Origin: Pseudomonas chlororaphis
GTDB taxonomy: Bacteria; Pseudomonadota; Gammaproteobacteria; Pseudomonadales; Pseudomonadaceae
Reading direction: 5' to 3'
DNA: 64,000 bases
Assembly: GCA_001023535.1 (NCBI GenBank)
Contig: CP011020.1
Span: 5,916,349-5,980,348 of the forward strand
Shown: piece after piece, positions 18,546 through 26,772 of the stretch
Layout: each line of letters starts with the position of its first letter
Numbering within the stretch: position 1 is the stretch's first letter
The notes under the pieces: generated by a model
Database searches by the model: none
Told to the model about the DNA's origin: nothing
What the model saw: the letters and a program-made list of their open reading frames with translations, nothing else
Program-made: the position numbers and the translations under genes

Positions 18546-18574
18546 ATATTAGAGAGCCATCATTTTGGCGTCAA
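18546..18574 (-). promoter_or_regulatory. Sigma70-type promoter of cdiBA
   Basis: On the reverse strand TTGACG (18574-18569) and TAATAT (18551-18546) are separated by exactly 17 bp, close to the sigma70 consensus. The -10 lies about 43 bp before the cdiB ATG. No activator site is evident. The match is read by eye. Confidence 0.65.
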
Positions 18575-18720
18575 TTAACTAATGCACGAAAAAATGAAAG
18601 TTTTATGGAGCGTTGGTCGGAAACCTGGCGACGTCAGATTGAGCTCTTTCAAGGTGAACTTTCAGGCCCAAACCAGCCTCAACCCCTTACCCGCCCAACA
18701 AGGAATACGAGGCCCGCCCC

Positions 18721-18993
18721 ATGAAAACCTTCCTGAAACTCACCCTGGCCACAACCCTCGCCTGCGCCCTGCCCGCCTGGGCCTGCACGCCCGAGGAAGC
18801 CACCGCCAAACGCGAGCAACTGGCCCAGGAAGTGACCAGGCTCACTCAGCAGAATCCGGCCAAGGCCAAGGAAATCAACGATGAACTGCAGGCCATGGAT
18901 CTGAAGACCGCCAGCAAGGATTTGCCGGACAAGTGCCAGTTGATCGACAAGCGTTTGCAAGAGTTGAAAGAGGCGCAGCAGAAGGCGGGTTGA
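18721..18993 (+). CDS. Small periplasmic protein of unknown function
   Basis: 90 residues with a clear signal peptide (MKTFLKLTLATTLACALPAWA). The mature part is short, highly charged and helical (EEATAKREQLAQEVTRL..., KRLQELKEAQQKAG) with two Cys (one right after the cleavage site, one in DKCQL) that may form a disulfide. It is convergent with the helicase gene and separated from it by a REP pair and a bidirectional terminator. No characterised family is recognised. Confidence 0.7.
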   Translation: MKTFLKLTLATTLACALPAWACTPEEATAKREQLAQEVTRLTQQNPAKAKEINDELQAMDLKTASKDLPDKCQLIDKRLQELKEAQQKAG

Positions 18994-19022
18994 TTGCCCC
19001 AACCGGAGTGCCACAGGTCTTT

Positions 19023-19169
19023 GTGGCGAGGGAGCTTGCTCCCGCTGAGCCGGCAGGCGAATGCTCCCGTGCGAAACATCCCAAACGTGGGATCAACCCC
19101 TTGAGTCAGGTGAACAGGCAGCCTGATGGGGCTGCTGCGCAGCCCAGCGGGAGCAAGCTCCCTCGCCAC
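19023..19169. repeat. REP palindrome pair, GTGGCGAGGGAGC type
   Basis: Two outward-mirrored copies of GTGGCGAGGGAGCTTGC about 120 bp apart, each able to fold, in a convergent intergenic gap. They may end transcripts or protect 3' ends. That role is inferred. Confidence 0.85.
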
Positions 19170-19187
19170 GGCTCCTGTGCCTTGCAT

Positions 19188-19221
19188 AAAAAAAACCGGA
19201 CTCAAGGTCCGGTTTTTTTTT
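19188..19221. terminator. Bidirectional intrinsic terminator
   Basis: A stem ACCGGAC/GTCCGGT with a 5-nt loop (TCAAG) is flanked by A8 on the left and T9 on the right, so it works on both strands. It serves the DEAD-box helicase gene (leftward) and transcripts from 18721 (rightward). Confidence 0.9.
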
Positions 19222-19238
19222 GCAACGCTACAGCCCCC

Positions 19239-20585
19239 TCACTCCGCCGCCGGTGCCTCTGGCTTGCGGCGCTTGAGCGGGGCCATGCCGTCCTTGCTGA
19301 CCAGCGAAGGCGCGTCGGCTTTCGGGCGGTTGGCGGTCTTGCGCTTGGTCGGGGACTTGGCGGCGGCTTTCTTCTTGTCGCCCTTGCCGTCGACCTTTTT
19401 CTTCTTCACGCCAACGGCCTTGCCCGACGCCTTGACCTTTTTCGGCCCGCTGTAGGTGCCCTTGACTTCCTTGATGGTGCGGCGCTCGAAGCTCTGCTTG
19501 AGGTAGCGTTCGATGCTCGACATCAGGTTCCAGTCGCCGTGGCAGATCAGCGAGATCGCCAGGCCGTCATTGCCGGCGCGGCCGGTACGGCCGATGCGGT
19601 GCACGTATTCATCGCCGCTGCGAGGCATGTCGAAGTTGATGACCATGTCCAGGCCGTCCACGTCCAGGCCGCGGGCGGCAACGTCGGTGGCGACGAGGAT
19701 TTTCACGCCGCCCTGCTTGAGGCGGTCGATGGCCAGCTTGCGGTCCTTCTGGTCTTTCTCGCCGTGCAGGACGAAAGCCTTGTATTCCTGCGCCACCAGG
19801 CGACCGTAGATGCGGTCGGCCATGGCGCGGGTGTTGGTGAACACAATGGCCTTTTCGTAGGTTTCGTTGGCCAGCAACCAGTTCACGATCTGCTCTTTGT
19901 GCTGGTTGTGGTCCGCCGTGATGATCTGCTGGCGGGTCGTGGAGTTCAGTTGGCTGACCGCGTTGAGCTGCAAGTGCTCAGGGTTGTTCAGCACCTTGGC
20001 GACCATCTCGCGCAGGCCCGAACCACCGGTGGTGGCGGAGAACAGCATGGTCTGCTGGCGATTGGCGCACTCGTCCACCAGGCGCTGCACGTCTTCGGCA
20101 AAGCCCATGTCCAGCATGCGGTCGGCTTCGTCCAATACCAGCACTTCGACCTCCTTGAGGTCCAGGTTGCCGGCGTTCAACTGTTCGATCATCCGCCCTG
20201 GGGTGCCGATCAGGATGTCCGGCACCTTGCGCAGCATGGCGGCCTGGACCTTGAAGTCTTCACCGCCGGTGATCAGGCCGGACTTGATGAAGGTGAACTG
20301 CGAGAAACGCTCCACTTCCTTCAAGGTCTGCTGGGCCAGTTCACGGGTCGGCAGCAGGATCAGGGTCTTGATGCTGACGCGGACCTTGGCCGGACCGATC
20401 AGGCGGTTGAGAATCGGCAGCACGAACGCGGCGGTCTTGCCACTGCCGGTTTGCGCCGTCACCCGCAGGTCACGCCCTTGGAGCGCGAGCGGAATGGCCG
20501 CTGCCTGCACGGGCGTTGGCTCGACAAATTTAAGCTCGGCCACGGCTTTGAGCAGGCGTTCGTGCAGGGCGAATTCGGAAAACAC
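19239..20585 (-). CDS. DEAD-box ATP-dependent RNA helicase
   Basis: 448 residues. It has the Q-motif region (FVEPTPVQAAAIP, 21-32), motif I AQTGSGKT (44-51), PTREL (79-83), TPGR (128-131), DEAD (152-155), SAT (183-185) and the C-terminal HRIGRTGRAG motif. A Lys/Ala-rich basic tail of about 80 residues probably binds RNA. The start is GTG 20585 (VFSEFALHERLL), with GAGGT 7 nt upstream. A longer frame to 20666 gives an unlike-family N-terminus. Enzymes of this RhlE/SrmB-like group unwind short RNA duplexes in ribosome assembly or RNA turnover. The exact paralogue cannot be fixed from sequence alone. Confidence 0.92.
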   Translation of the reverse strand: MFSEFALHERLLKAVAELKFVEPTPVQAAAIPLALQGRDLRVTAQTGSGKTAAFVLPILNRLIGPAKVRVSIKTLILLPTRELAQQTLKEVERFSQFTFIKSGLITGGEDFKVQAAMLRKVPDILIGTPGRMIEQLNAGNLDLKEVEVLVLDEADRMLDMGFAEDVQRLVDECANRQQTMLFSATTGGSGLREMVAKVLNNPEHLQLNAVSQLNSTTRQQIITADHNQHKEQIVNWLLANETYEKAIVFTNTRAMADRIYGRLVAQEYKAFVLHGEKDQKDRKLAIDRLKQGGVKILVATDVAARGLDVDGLDMVINFDMPRSGDEYVHRIGRTGRAGNDGLAISLICHGDWNLMSSIERYLKQSFERRTIKEVKGTYSGPKKVKASGKAVGVKKKKVDGKGDKKKAAAKSPTKRKTANRPKADAPSLVSKDGMAPLKRRKPEAPAAE

Positions 20586-20778
20586 GGGTGCTACCTCGAA
20601 GAAATGCAAAAAAACAGCTGCATAGGGTAACGGTTTCGAGCGCGAAGGCCGAGTTTCTTTATGCAAACGCCGACAATATGCGATTTTTTCCGGCCTCCGC
20701 GCGCCCTAACGGTCACCTGGGCCGGCTTAAATGCTCTAATCGCGCCATCGCGTCTTATAGAGAAGAACCGTTTCGTCC

Positions 20779-22077
20779 ATGGATATCAAACAACTCTGGG
20801 TCCACCTTCAAGACCTCTGGGGTGCCCTAGACCAGCACCCGCTCCTGCACTCCGGCCTCGGCCTGATGTTGCTGCTGGTGATTGCGCTGGTGCTCGGTCG
20901 CGTGGCGCGCTACCTGATTCTGCACGCCGCCAAGCTGCTGGGGCGCCAACCGGCCCTGCACTGGATCAATGACCTGCGCCAGAACAAGGTCTTCCATCGC
21001 CTGGCGCAGACAACGCCGTCGCTGATCATCCAGTTCGGCCTGCACCTGGTGCCGGAACTGAGCAAGGCCAGCCTGGTGTTCCTAGGCAATGTCGCCACGG
21101 CCTTCACCATCCTGTTCATGGTGCTGGCCCTCAGTGCGCTGCTCAGTGCCCTGCTGGATGTCTACGCCCGCACCGAGCACGCGCGCACCCGCTCGATCAA
21201 AGGCTACGTGCAACTGACCAAGATGGTGCTGTATGTGTTTGCCGCGATCATCATCGTCGCCACGCTGATCGACCGCTCGCCGCTGTTGCTGCTGTCCGGC
21301 CTGGGTGCGATGTCGGCGGTGATCCTGCTGGTCTACAAGGACACCTTGCTGTCGTTCGTCGCCAGCGTGCAGTTGACCAGCAACGACATGTTGCGGGTCG
21401 GCGACTGGATCGAGATGCCCCAGGTCGGGGCGGACGGCGACGTGGTGGACATCACTTTGCACACGGTCAAGGTGCAGAACTTCGACAAGACCATCGTCTC
21501 GATCCCGACCTGGCGCCTGATGTCCGAGTCGTTCAAGAACTGGCGTGGCATGCAGCAATCCGGCGGCCGACGCATCAAGCGCAGCCTGTTCATCGACGCC
21601 AGCGGCGTGCGTTTTCTGCATGACGAGGAAGAACAGCGCCTGACCCAGGTGCGGCTGCTGACGGATTACATCAGCCGCAAGCAAGCTGAGCTCAAGGCCT
21701 GGAACGAAGCCCAGGGCAACGTCGCGGCAATGTCGGCGAACCGTCGACGCATGACCAACCTGGGGACCTTCCGCGCCTATGCCCTCGCCTACCTGAAAAG
21801 CCACGCCGAGATCCAGCCGAACATGACTTGCATGGTCCGCCAGTTGCAGACCACGGCCCAGGGCATCCCCCTGGAAATCTACTGTTTCACCCGCACCACG
21901 GTGTGGGCCGACTATGAGCGGATCCAGGGGGATATCTTCGATTACCTGCTGGCGGTGATGCCGGAGTTCGGCCTGAACCTGTACCAACAGCCCAGCGGCA
22001 CGGACCTGCGTTCGGGTTTGCTGCCAGCGGCGCTGGGGGCAAGCCACCTGCCGGAGCCGCAGAAGCAGGTGGTCTGA
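20779..22077 (+). CDS. MscS-family mechanosensitive channel (YbdG-like)
   Basis: A 432-residue inner-membrane protein with about five hydrophobic helices in the first 200 residues. The pore/beta-domain region follows (LLLLSGLGAMSAVILLVYKDTLLSF, then RVGDWIEMPQVGADGDVVDI and TIVSIPTWRLMSESFKNW). This matches the large YbdG-type MscS proteins, which open under hypo-osmotic stress. It is transcribed divergently from the helicase gene across a 193-bp gap and is followed by a REP pair. The RBS before the ATG is weak. Confidence 0.88.
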   Translation: MDIKQLWVHLQDLWGALDQHPLLHSGLGLMLLLVIALVLGRVARYLILHAAKLLGRQPALHWINDLRQNKVFHRLAQTTPSLIIQFGLHLVPELSKASLVFLGNVATAFTILFMVLALSALLSALLDVYARTEHARTRSIKGYVQLTKMVLYVFAAIIIVATLIDRSPLLLLSGLGAMSAVILLVYKDTLLSFVASVQLTSNDMLRVGDWIEMPQVGADGDVVDITLHTVKVQNFDKTIVSIPTWRLMSESFKNWRGMQQSGGRRIKRSLFIDASGVRFLHDEEEQRLTQVRLLTDYISRKQAELKAWNEAQGNVAAMSANRRRMTNLGTFRAYALAYLKSHAEIQPNMTCMVRQLQTTAQGIPLEIYCFTRTTVWADYERIQGDIFDYLLAVMPEFGLNLYQQPSGTDLRSGLLPAALGASHLPEPQKQVV

Positions 22078-22096
22078 CCCTCACAACCAATCACCC

Positions 22097-22186
22097 TGTG
22101 GGAGCGGGCTTGCTCGCGAAAGCGGTGGGTCAGTCAATTAAAATGTCGACTGATACTCTGTCTTCGCGAGCAAGCCCGCTCCCACA
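22097..22186. repeat. REP palindrome pair, GTGGGAGCGGGC type
   Basis: Two mirrored copies of GTGGGAGCGGGCTTGC about 60 bp apart, between the convergent mscS-like and EamA genes. Confidence 0.85.
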
Positions 22187-22193
22187 AGGGTTT

Positions 22194-23060
22194 TCAGTGT
22201 GCAGGTAGCGGTTGGCGTACCCCCAACCGGCTGATCCACACCGCCGCCAATATCACTGACCCGCCCAGCAGCAAGCGGCCCAGTGCCTCGTGCTGGTTCC
22301 AGATCAGCAGGTTCAGCAGCAACCCTACCGGCACATGCAGGTTGTTCATCACCGCCAGCGTGCCGCCGTTGACCAGGCACGCGCCCTTGTTCCACCAGTA
22401 CAGCCCCAGCGCGGTGGACACCAGGCCGAGAAACAGCAGCACGCCCCATTGCAGCGGTGCCTCGGGCCAGAAGTCGGCCTTGCCGAACAGCAGGAACGCC
22501 GGCAACGCCACCGCCAGCGCACCGAGGTAGAAATAGCCGAAACGCCGGTAGTGCGGCAGGTCGCTGGGGTGGCGGGCCACCAGGTGCTTGTACAGCACCT
22601 GCCCGGCCGCGTAAGTGAAGTTGGCCAGTTGCAGGAGCAAAAAGCCCATGAAGAAATCCGGATTGATCCGGTCATAGCGAATCACCGCCGCACCGGCCAC
22701 GGCCACCAGTGCCGCGATCAACGCCCAGGGGTTGAAGCGGCGGTTCAGTGCGTCTTCGATCAGGGTGACGTGCAGCGGGGTCAGGATGGTAAAGAGCAAC
22801 ACTTCTGGCACCGTCAACACCCGGAAGCTCAGGTACAGGCAGACGTAGGTCACACCGAACTGCAAGGCACCGATCAGCAACATGCCGCGCATGAACGACG
22901 GCTCGACCTGGCGCCAGCGCGTCAATGGAATGAACACCAGCCCCGCCAGCACGACCCGCACCAGCACCGCGAAATAGCTGTCGACGTGCCCGGCCAGGTA
23001 CTCGCCGATCAGGCTGAAGGAAAACGCCTGGATCAGCGTCACAAAAAGTAGATAGCCCAT
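22194..23060 (-). CDS. EamA/DMT-family transporter
   Basis: A 288-residue integral membrane protein with about ten hydrophobic helices in two EamA halves (MGYLLFVTLIQAFSFSLIGE..., and the C-terminal GVLLFLGLVSTALGLYWWNK... repeat). I chose ATG 23060, preceded by GAGGGG. The frame open to 23162 adds a Pro-rich stretch without sense. The family exports or imports amino acids, amines and other small metabolites. The substrate is not predictable. Its 3' third has a diverged homologue captured inside the ISL3 element 1.5 kb to the right. Confidence 0.88.
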   Translation of the reverse strand: MGYLLFVTLIQAFSFSLIGEYLAGHVDSYFAVLVRVVLAGLVFIPLTRWRQVEPSFMRGMLLIGALQFGVTYVCLYLSFRVLTVPEVLLFTILTPLHVTLIEDALNRRFNPWALIAALVAVAGAAVIRYDRINPDFFMGFLLLQLANFTYAAGQVLYKHLVARHPSDLPHYRRFGYFYLGALAVALPAFLLFGKADFWPEAPLQWGVLLFLGLVSTALGLYWWNKGACLVNGGTLAVMNNLHVPVGLLLNLLIWNQHEALGRLLLGGSVILAAVWISRLGVRQPLPAH

Positions 23061-23190
23061 AAGCCCCTCGTTTCGAATGGCGGCGAAGATAGCGGTTTTA
23101 CGCGGTGGGGGCGAGTTTGCTGGCGATGGCGGCGGTGCATTCACAGATCCAGCCCAGCGCACACAAGATCCGTAAGCACCGCACTTCCGT

Positions 23191-23277
23191 GTGGGAGCGG
23201 GCTTGCCCGCGAAAGCGGCGTGTCAGCCAACAAATTTGTCACTCATGAGCCGCCTTCGCGGGCAAGCCTGCTCCCAC
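23191..23277. repeat. REP palindrome pair, GTGGGAGCGGGC type
   Basis: Mirrored copies (GTGGGAGCGGGCTTGCCC and its reverse) in the 258-bp gap between the EamA gene and the ISL3 element. No gene is seen in the gap. Confidence 0.85.
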
Positions 23278-23310
23278 AAGGGGCCTTTTTGTGTGAGTGA
23301 AATCGCAGGC

Positions 23311-23318
23311 AAAAAAAA
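23311..23318. repeat. Left 8-bp target-site duplication of the ISL3 element
   Basis: AAAAAAAA immediately outside the left terminal repeat, matching 25511-25518. ISL3-family elements duplicate 8 bp. Low complexity means it could be partly coincidental, but both terminal repeats abut it exactly. Confidence 0.75.
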
Positions 23319-23324
23319 GGTTCA

Positions 23325-23764
23325 TCACGGATTGCCGGGAAAGACGCTCTTGATCTTCATGAAAAAGAATTCGCTATCCCGGTAACCGTACGCCATCCGC
23401 TTGATGACCTTTATTCGATTGTTTATTCCTTCCAACTGACCGGTGTGCATCGGCCAGCGAACCCGGCTCACGATGCCCCGCCAGTAACCCTTTAGCCGTT
23501 TGGCGAACTGGATCAGAGCCGGTATTTCGCTTTCATGCGCATGACGCAGCCATTGCTTCCAGGCCGCTCGCCAACCCCAGGCAGTACTCGGCGTCCAGAG
23601 TGTTTTGAGTTCAGCCTTCATCAAATAGACCGTCATCAACGCTTGGTTGGCCGCCAGCAGATCCTCCAGGCGGACCTGTTGCTCCGGTGTTTTCAAGTTC
23701 TGCGGATTGCGCAGCAACAGCCATCGCGCCTGCTTGATGACCTTGCGGGCAGGCTTGTCGTGCA
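23325..23764 (-). pseudogene. ISL3 transposase, C-terminal fragment
   Basis: Codes for the end of the ISL3 DDE domain: HDKPARKVIKQARWLLLRN, WKQWLRHAHES, and the diagnostic TGQLEGINNRIKVIKRMAYGYR with the final catalytic Glu in LEG. The stop codon lies inside the left terminal repeat, as is normal. The 5' side is cut at about 23764, where the dehydrogenase fragment begins on the other strand. Confidence 0.88.
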
Positions 23765-24664
23765 AAGATCGCCAAGGGCGAATTCAAACTGATCCTGCCC
23801 TATGCGTTGCCGTTGACACTGGGCAATGACCTGGCCGGCGTGGTGCTCAGCGTCGGCGCGGCGGTACGACGCTTCAAGCCGGGGGACGAAGTCTACGCTC
23901 GCCCGCCCCAGCAACGTATCGGCACCTTCGCCGAGCGGATTGCCGTGCACGAAGACGCACTGGCGCGCAAACCCGACAACATCACCATGGAGCAAGCCGC
24001 GGCCCTGCCCCTGGTCGCGCTCACGGCGTGGCAGGTGCTGGTGGAAACCGCGAAGCTGAAGAAAGGCCAGAAAGTGTTCATTCATGCGGGCTCAGGCGGG
24101 GTGGGCAGTATCGCCATCCAGTTGGCCAAGCATTTGGGCGCTTTTGTCGCGACCACCACCAGCACCGCCAATGTGGAGTGGGTCAAAGCGTTGGGCGCAG
24201 ATGTGGTGGTCGACTACAAACAGCAAGCCTTCGAGACCGTGCTGCGGGATTACGATGTGGTGCTGAACAGCCTGGGCCCAGATGCGCTGGCCAAGTCACT
24301 GAAGATTCTCAAGCCCGGCGGTCAGCTCATCTCCATCTCCGGCCCACCGACGCCCGCCTTCGCCCGCGGCCAGAACCTGCCCTGGTTATTGGGCCTGGTC
24401 ATGGGTGTGTTGAGCAGCAGTATCCGCAGGAAAGCGCGCAAGCAAGGCGTGAGCTATGACTTTGTCTTCATGCGGGCCAGTGGCGCGCAACTGGATGAAA
24501 TCACCACGCTGGTCGAGTCGGGGATTATCCGGCCGGTCATCGACCGAACCTTCCCTTTCGAATCCACAGCCGCGGCCCTGGACTACGTCGAACAAGGCCG
24601 TGCCAAAGGCAAAGTGGTGATCACGATGGAGACGGCACCGCCCGACGCACACCCAGCCGGCTGA
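23765..24664 (+). pseudogene. Zinc-type alcohol dehydrogenase/quinone-oxidoreductase-like gene, 5'-truncated
   Basis: The frame is open from the junction (KIAKGEFKLILPY...) through GNDLAGVVLSVGAAVRRFKPGDEVYA, the Rossmann motif HAGSGGVGSIAIQLAKHLGA, LNSLGPDALAKSL and the end at 24664. It is an MDR-superfamily NAD(P)H-dependent oxidoreductase lacking roughly its first 50 residues and its start. A TTG at 23807 could start a shortened product, but the substrate-domain N-terminus would be absent. The 3' end overlaps the captured EamA fragment tail-to-tail by 44 bp, so both came in as one chromosomal piece. Confidence 0.85.
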
Positions 24665-24944
24665 TCCACACCGCCCCCAGAATCACCAGACCGCCCAGGG
24701 CCAAACGACCCAGCGGTTCGTGCTGGTTCCAGATCAGCAGGTTCAGCAGCAACCCCACCGGCACATGCAGGTTGTTCATCACCGCCAGGGTGCCGCCATT
24801 GACCAGGCAGGCGCCCTTGTTCCACCAGTACATGCCCAGCGCGGTACTGACCACTCCGAGGAACACCAGCACGCCCCATTGCAGCGGCGCTTGCGGCAGG
24901 AAGTCAGCCTTGGCGAACAGCAGGAACGCCGGCAACACCACCAT
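24621..24944 (-). pseudogene. EamA transporter gene, 3' fragment captured in ISL3
   Basis: About 108 codons (VLPAFLLFAKADFLPQAPLQ ... AVWISRLGVRRAVPSPS) match the last third of the intact EamA gene at 22194-23060 closely at protein level, with many silent differences. It is a paralogue or a copy from a relative, not a fresh duplicate. It lacks its start and first two thirds. The 5' side abuts the transposase N-terminal fragment near 24945. Confidence 0.85.
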
Positions 24945-25414
24945 AACTCGTCCATCACCAGGCGTCGCGGTTGCGCCTTTGGCAAAACGCTCAACGCCGC
25001 TTGCAAGGCTCGACGCTCCAGCAACCGAACGGTGTCCCAATGCAGCCCGAACAGTTGAGCCACGTGCAGTGTGGGGAGGCGTTCGCAGGCCTGAATGACC
25101 GCCTCGGCCAAACGGCGCGTCATGCGGGCATAGCGGTCCAGCCAACTGACGGCCTCCATGCGTTTACCGCAGTCACGACAGCCCACCCGCCTGAGCAACA
25201 CGCTCAGGCGTACCGCACGACCGAGAATCGGCAGGTCACGAACGGTACGCTCGCAATACTCATGAGTGGTTGAACAGGGTTTCTGGCACCCGCCGCAGGA
25301 TGGGAATCGGGTGGGATGGGGAATCAGATCGATTTGTAGATCGTCGCCATCAGGCTTGATCGTGACGACAGAAAAGCCCTCCCAAAAAGGAAGGAAAGTA
25401 TTAATATCGCGCAT
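24945..25414 (-). pseudogene. ISL3 transposase, N-terminal fragment
   Basis: Starts MRDINTFLPFWEGFSV. It contains the zinc-finger cysteines (CGGCQKPC, YCERTVRDLP, CRDCGKRM), the helix-turn-helix region (TLHVAQLFGLHWDTVRLLE) and ends at RRLVMDE, the first catalytic Asp region, where the captured DNA begins. The frame continues into unrelated codons and is not functional. Confidence 0.9.
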
Positions 25415-25510
25415 AAGAACGCCGGTTTGTTAGATGTGTTTGCTCGCACGAACATCATCAATCAAATCGGCGTTCTTGTTTCTGTGGTTCCCGGGATTCC
25501 GTGAAGAACC

Positions 25511-25549
25511 AAAAAAAAGCCCGATCTCGCCAGGGCGTTCAATCGGGCT
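25511..25549 (-). terminator. Intrinsic terminator of azoR; its T-tract is the ISL3 target
   Basis: On the reverse strand the stem AGCCCGAT/ATCGGGCT with a GC-rich loop is followed by T8. Those eight T are also the right target duplication of the ISL3 element, so the element entered the U-tract of the terminator and left it functional. Confidence 0.85.
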
Positions 25550-25656
25550 GATGCACTCAGGAGCAATAAGTGCAAAGGGAGGTTCGATGCGCAAAACGGT
25601 TTGAAGGGAAGCGCCAGGTCACTAGACCACCTGGCGATTACCCGAGGATTAACGGA

Positions 25657-26256
25657 TCAGGCGACCTGGGAGAGCTTGGCATTGGCCTGGTTCAGGCCCT
25701 TCTCCTGGAAGTCGCCGCCCAGGTTCATGCCCTCGGCATGGATGAAGGTCACGTCGTGGATCCCGATGAAGCCCATGACCTGGCGCAGGTACGGTTCCTG
25801 ATGGTCAGTGCTGCCGCCGGCATGGATACCGCCACGGGCGGTCAGCACGAAGGCGCGTTTGCCGGTCAGCAGGCCTTGCGGGCCGGTGGGGGTGTATTTG
25901 AAGGTCACGCCGGCACGCAGTACGTGGTCGAGCCAGGCCTTCAAGGTGCTTGGAATCGCGAAGTTGTACATCGGCGCCGCCATCACCAGCACATCGGCGG
26001 CCAACAGTTCCTCCGTCAACTGATCGGAACGTTCCAGCGAGGCATTTTCGCTGTCGTTGCGTTGCTCGGCAGGCTTCATCCAGCCACCCAGCAGGTTGGC
26101 GTCAAGGTGCGGCACCGGGTTGACGGCCAGGTCACGGACCTTGATCTCATCGGCCGGGTGCGCGGCTTTCCACTGGTTGATGAACGTCTGGGTCAGTTGA
26201 CGGGAAACCGAGTCTTGCTGGCGGGCGCTGCTTTCGATGATCAGGACGCGTGACAT
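25657..26256 (-). CDS. azoR: FMN-dependent NADH:azo/quinone reductase
   Basis: A 199-residue flavodoxin-fold enzyme that transfers two electrons from NAD(P)H to quinones and azo compounds. It shows the N-terminal phosphate loop for FMN (IIESSARQQDSVSRQL), the AAPMYNFAIPSTLKAWLDH motif that packs on the flavin, and TARGGIHAGG. Length equals that of E. coli AzoR. Pseudomonads carry several paralogues. A strong terminator follows. An inverted ATCGATG repeat upstream may be the operator. Confidence 0.93.
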   Translation of the reverse strand: MSRVLIIESSARQQDSVSRQLTQTFINQWKAAHPADEIKVRDLAVNPVPHLDANLLGGWMKPAEQRNDSENASLERSDQLTEELLAADVLVMAAPMYNFAIPSTLKAWLDHVLRAGVTFKYTPTGPQGLLTGKRAFVLTARGGIHAGGSTDHQEPYLRQVMGFIGIHDVTFIHAEGMNLGGDFQEKGLNQANAKLSQVA

Positions 26257-26317
26257 GGGTTGTAGGCTCCATCTGAAAATGTTGTCAGTCGATGGAGTGA
26301 AGATTAAACATGAGCAT

Positions 26318-26357
26318 ATCGATGAAAAAGCGCAAATAACTGCTGTAAAGCATCGAT
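26318..26357. promoter_or_regulatory. Inverted repeat upstream of azoR, possible LysR-type operator
   Basis: ATCGATG (26318-26324) and CATCGAT (26351-26357) form mirrored arms 26 bp apart, 62-101 bp before the azoR ATG in an AT-rich promoter stretch. LysR regulators often control such reductases. The link is inferred. Confidence 0.35.
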
Positions 26358-26407
26358 AAATTCGTTTATAAGCGGAGCAAGCACTCGGCGCTTGCCCCGC
26401 TATGCCG

Positions 26408-26722
26408 TTATTTCGGTTGGCAGGTCAGCACGATGCGCAGCTTGATGATGTTGCGGTTGAACTTGGCCGTGGCGTTCTTGAACTTGCCGGCGGCGACTTC
26501 GAGCTTGCGGGTGCGTGGCGCTTCGGGGCCGTTGCGAAAGACCACCGTGCACGCCGCGTCCGTGTTGCCGTAGTTGTTGACCTGGATGGAGCCGATGTCG
26601 GCATCGGTGTCGTAGGCGTTGTAGTCGATGCTCAGGCCGTTGAGGTGTTTTTCCACATCGATCGGGTACGCAAACGCGGTCAGCGGCAGCAAGGCCAGCA
26701 CCGCACAACAGATTTTTTTCAT
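26408..26722 (-). CDS. Small secreted protein of unknown function
   Basis: 104 residues with a signal peptide (MKKICCAVLALLPLTAFA) and a beta-rich mature domain. GSIQVNNYGNTDAACTVVF, RTRKLEVAAGKFKNATAKFN and VLTCQPK suggest an Ig-like or chaperone-like sandwich with one disulfide. Pseudomonad homologues are often labelled '3-phosphoglycerate kinase', which the sequence does not support. It is transcribed away from the LysR gene. An inverted repeat AGCGGAGCAAGC/GCTTGCCCCGCT just beyond its stop (26369-26400) may terminate it. Confidence 0.75.
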   Translation of the reverse strand: MKKICCAVLALLPLTAFAYPIDVEKHLNGLSIDYNAYDTDADIGSIQVNNYGNTDAACTVVFRNGPEAPRTRKLEVAAGKFKNATAKFNRNIIKLRIVLTCQPK

Positions 26723-26772
26723 TCGGCAGTCTCCACCCAGGGACCGCCAGCTTAGGACAAGAGGAGCTCAAT

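Larger units (their letters stand above)
23319..25510. mobile_element. ISL3-family insertion element carrying captured chromosomal genes
   Basis: Terminal inverted repeats GGTTCATCACGGATTGCC (left) and GGTTCTTCACGGAATCCC (right, reverse strand) match at about 22 of 28 positions and are flanked by 8-bp A8 duplications. The leftward transposase gene survives as its N-terminal part (24945-25414) and C-terminal part (23325-23764). The middle, perhaps 400 bp, is replaced by 1.18 kb holding the 3' part of an alcohol-dehydrogenase-like gene and the 3' part of an EamA gene. It cannot move by itself, but it keeps ends that a transposase acting in trans could use. Confidence 0.85.

Noticed and set aside
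23807..24664. Dehydrogenase-like frame as an intact gene from TTG 23807
   Set aside because: The N-terminal catalytic-domain residues are missing and the frame opens exactly at the ISL3 junction, so it is a truncated gene.
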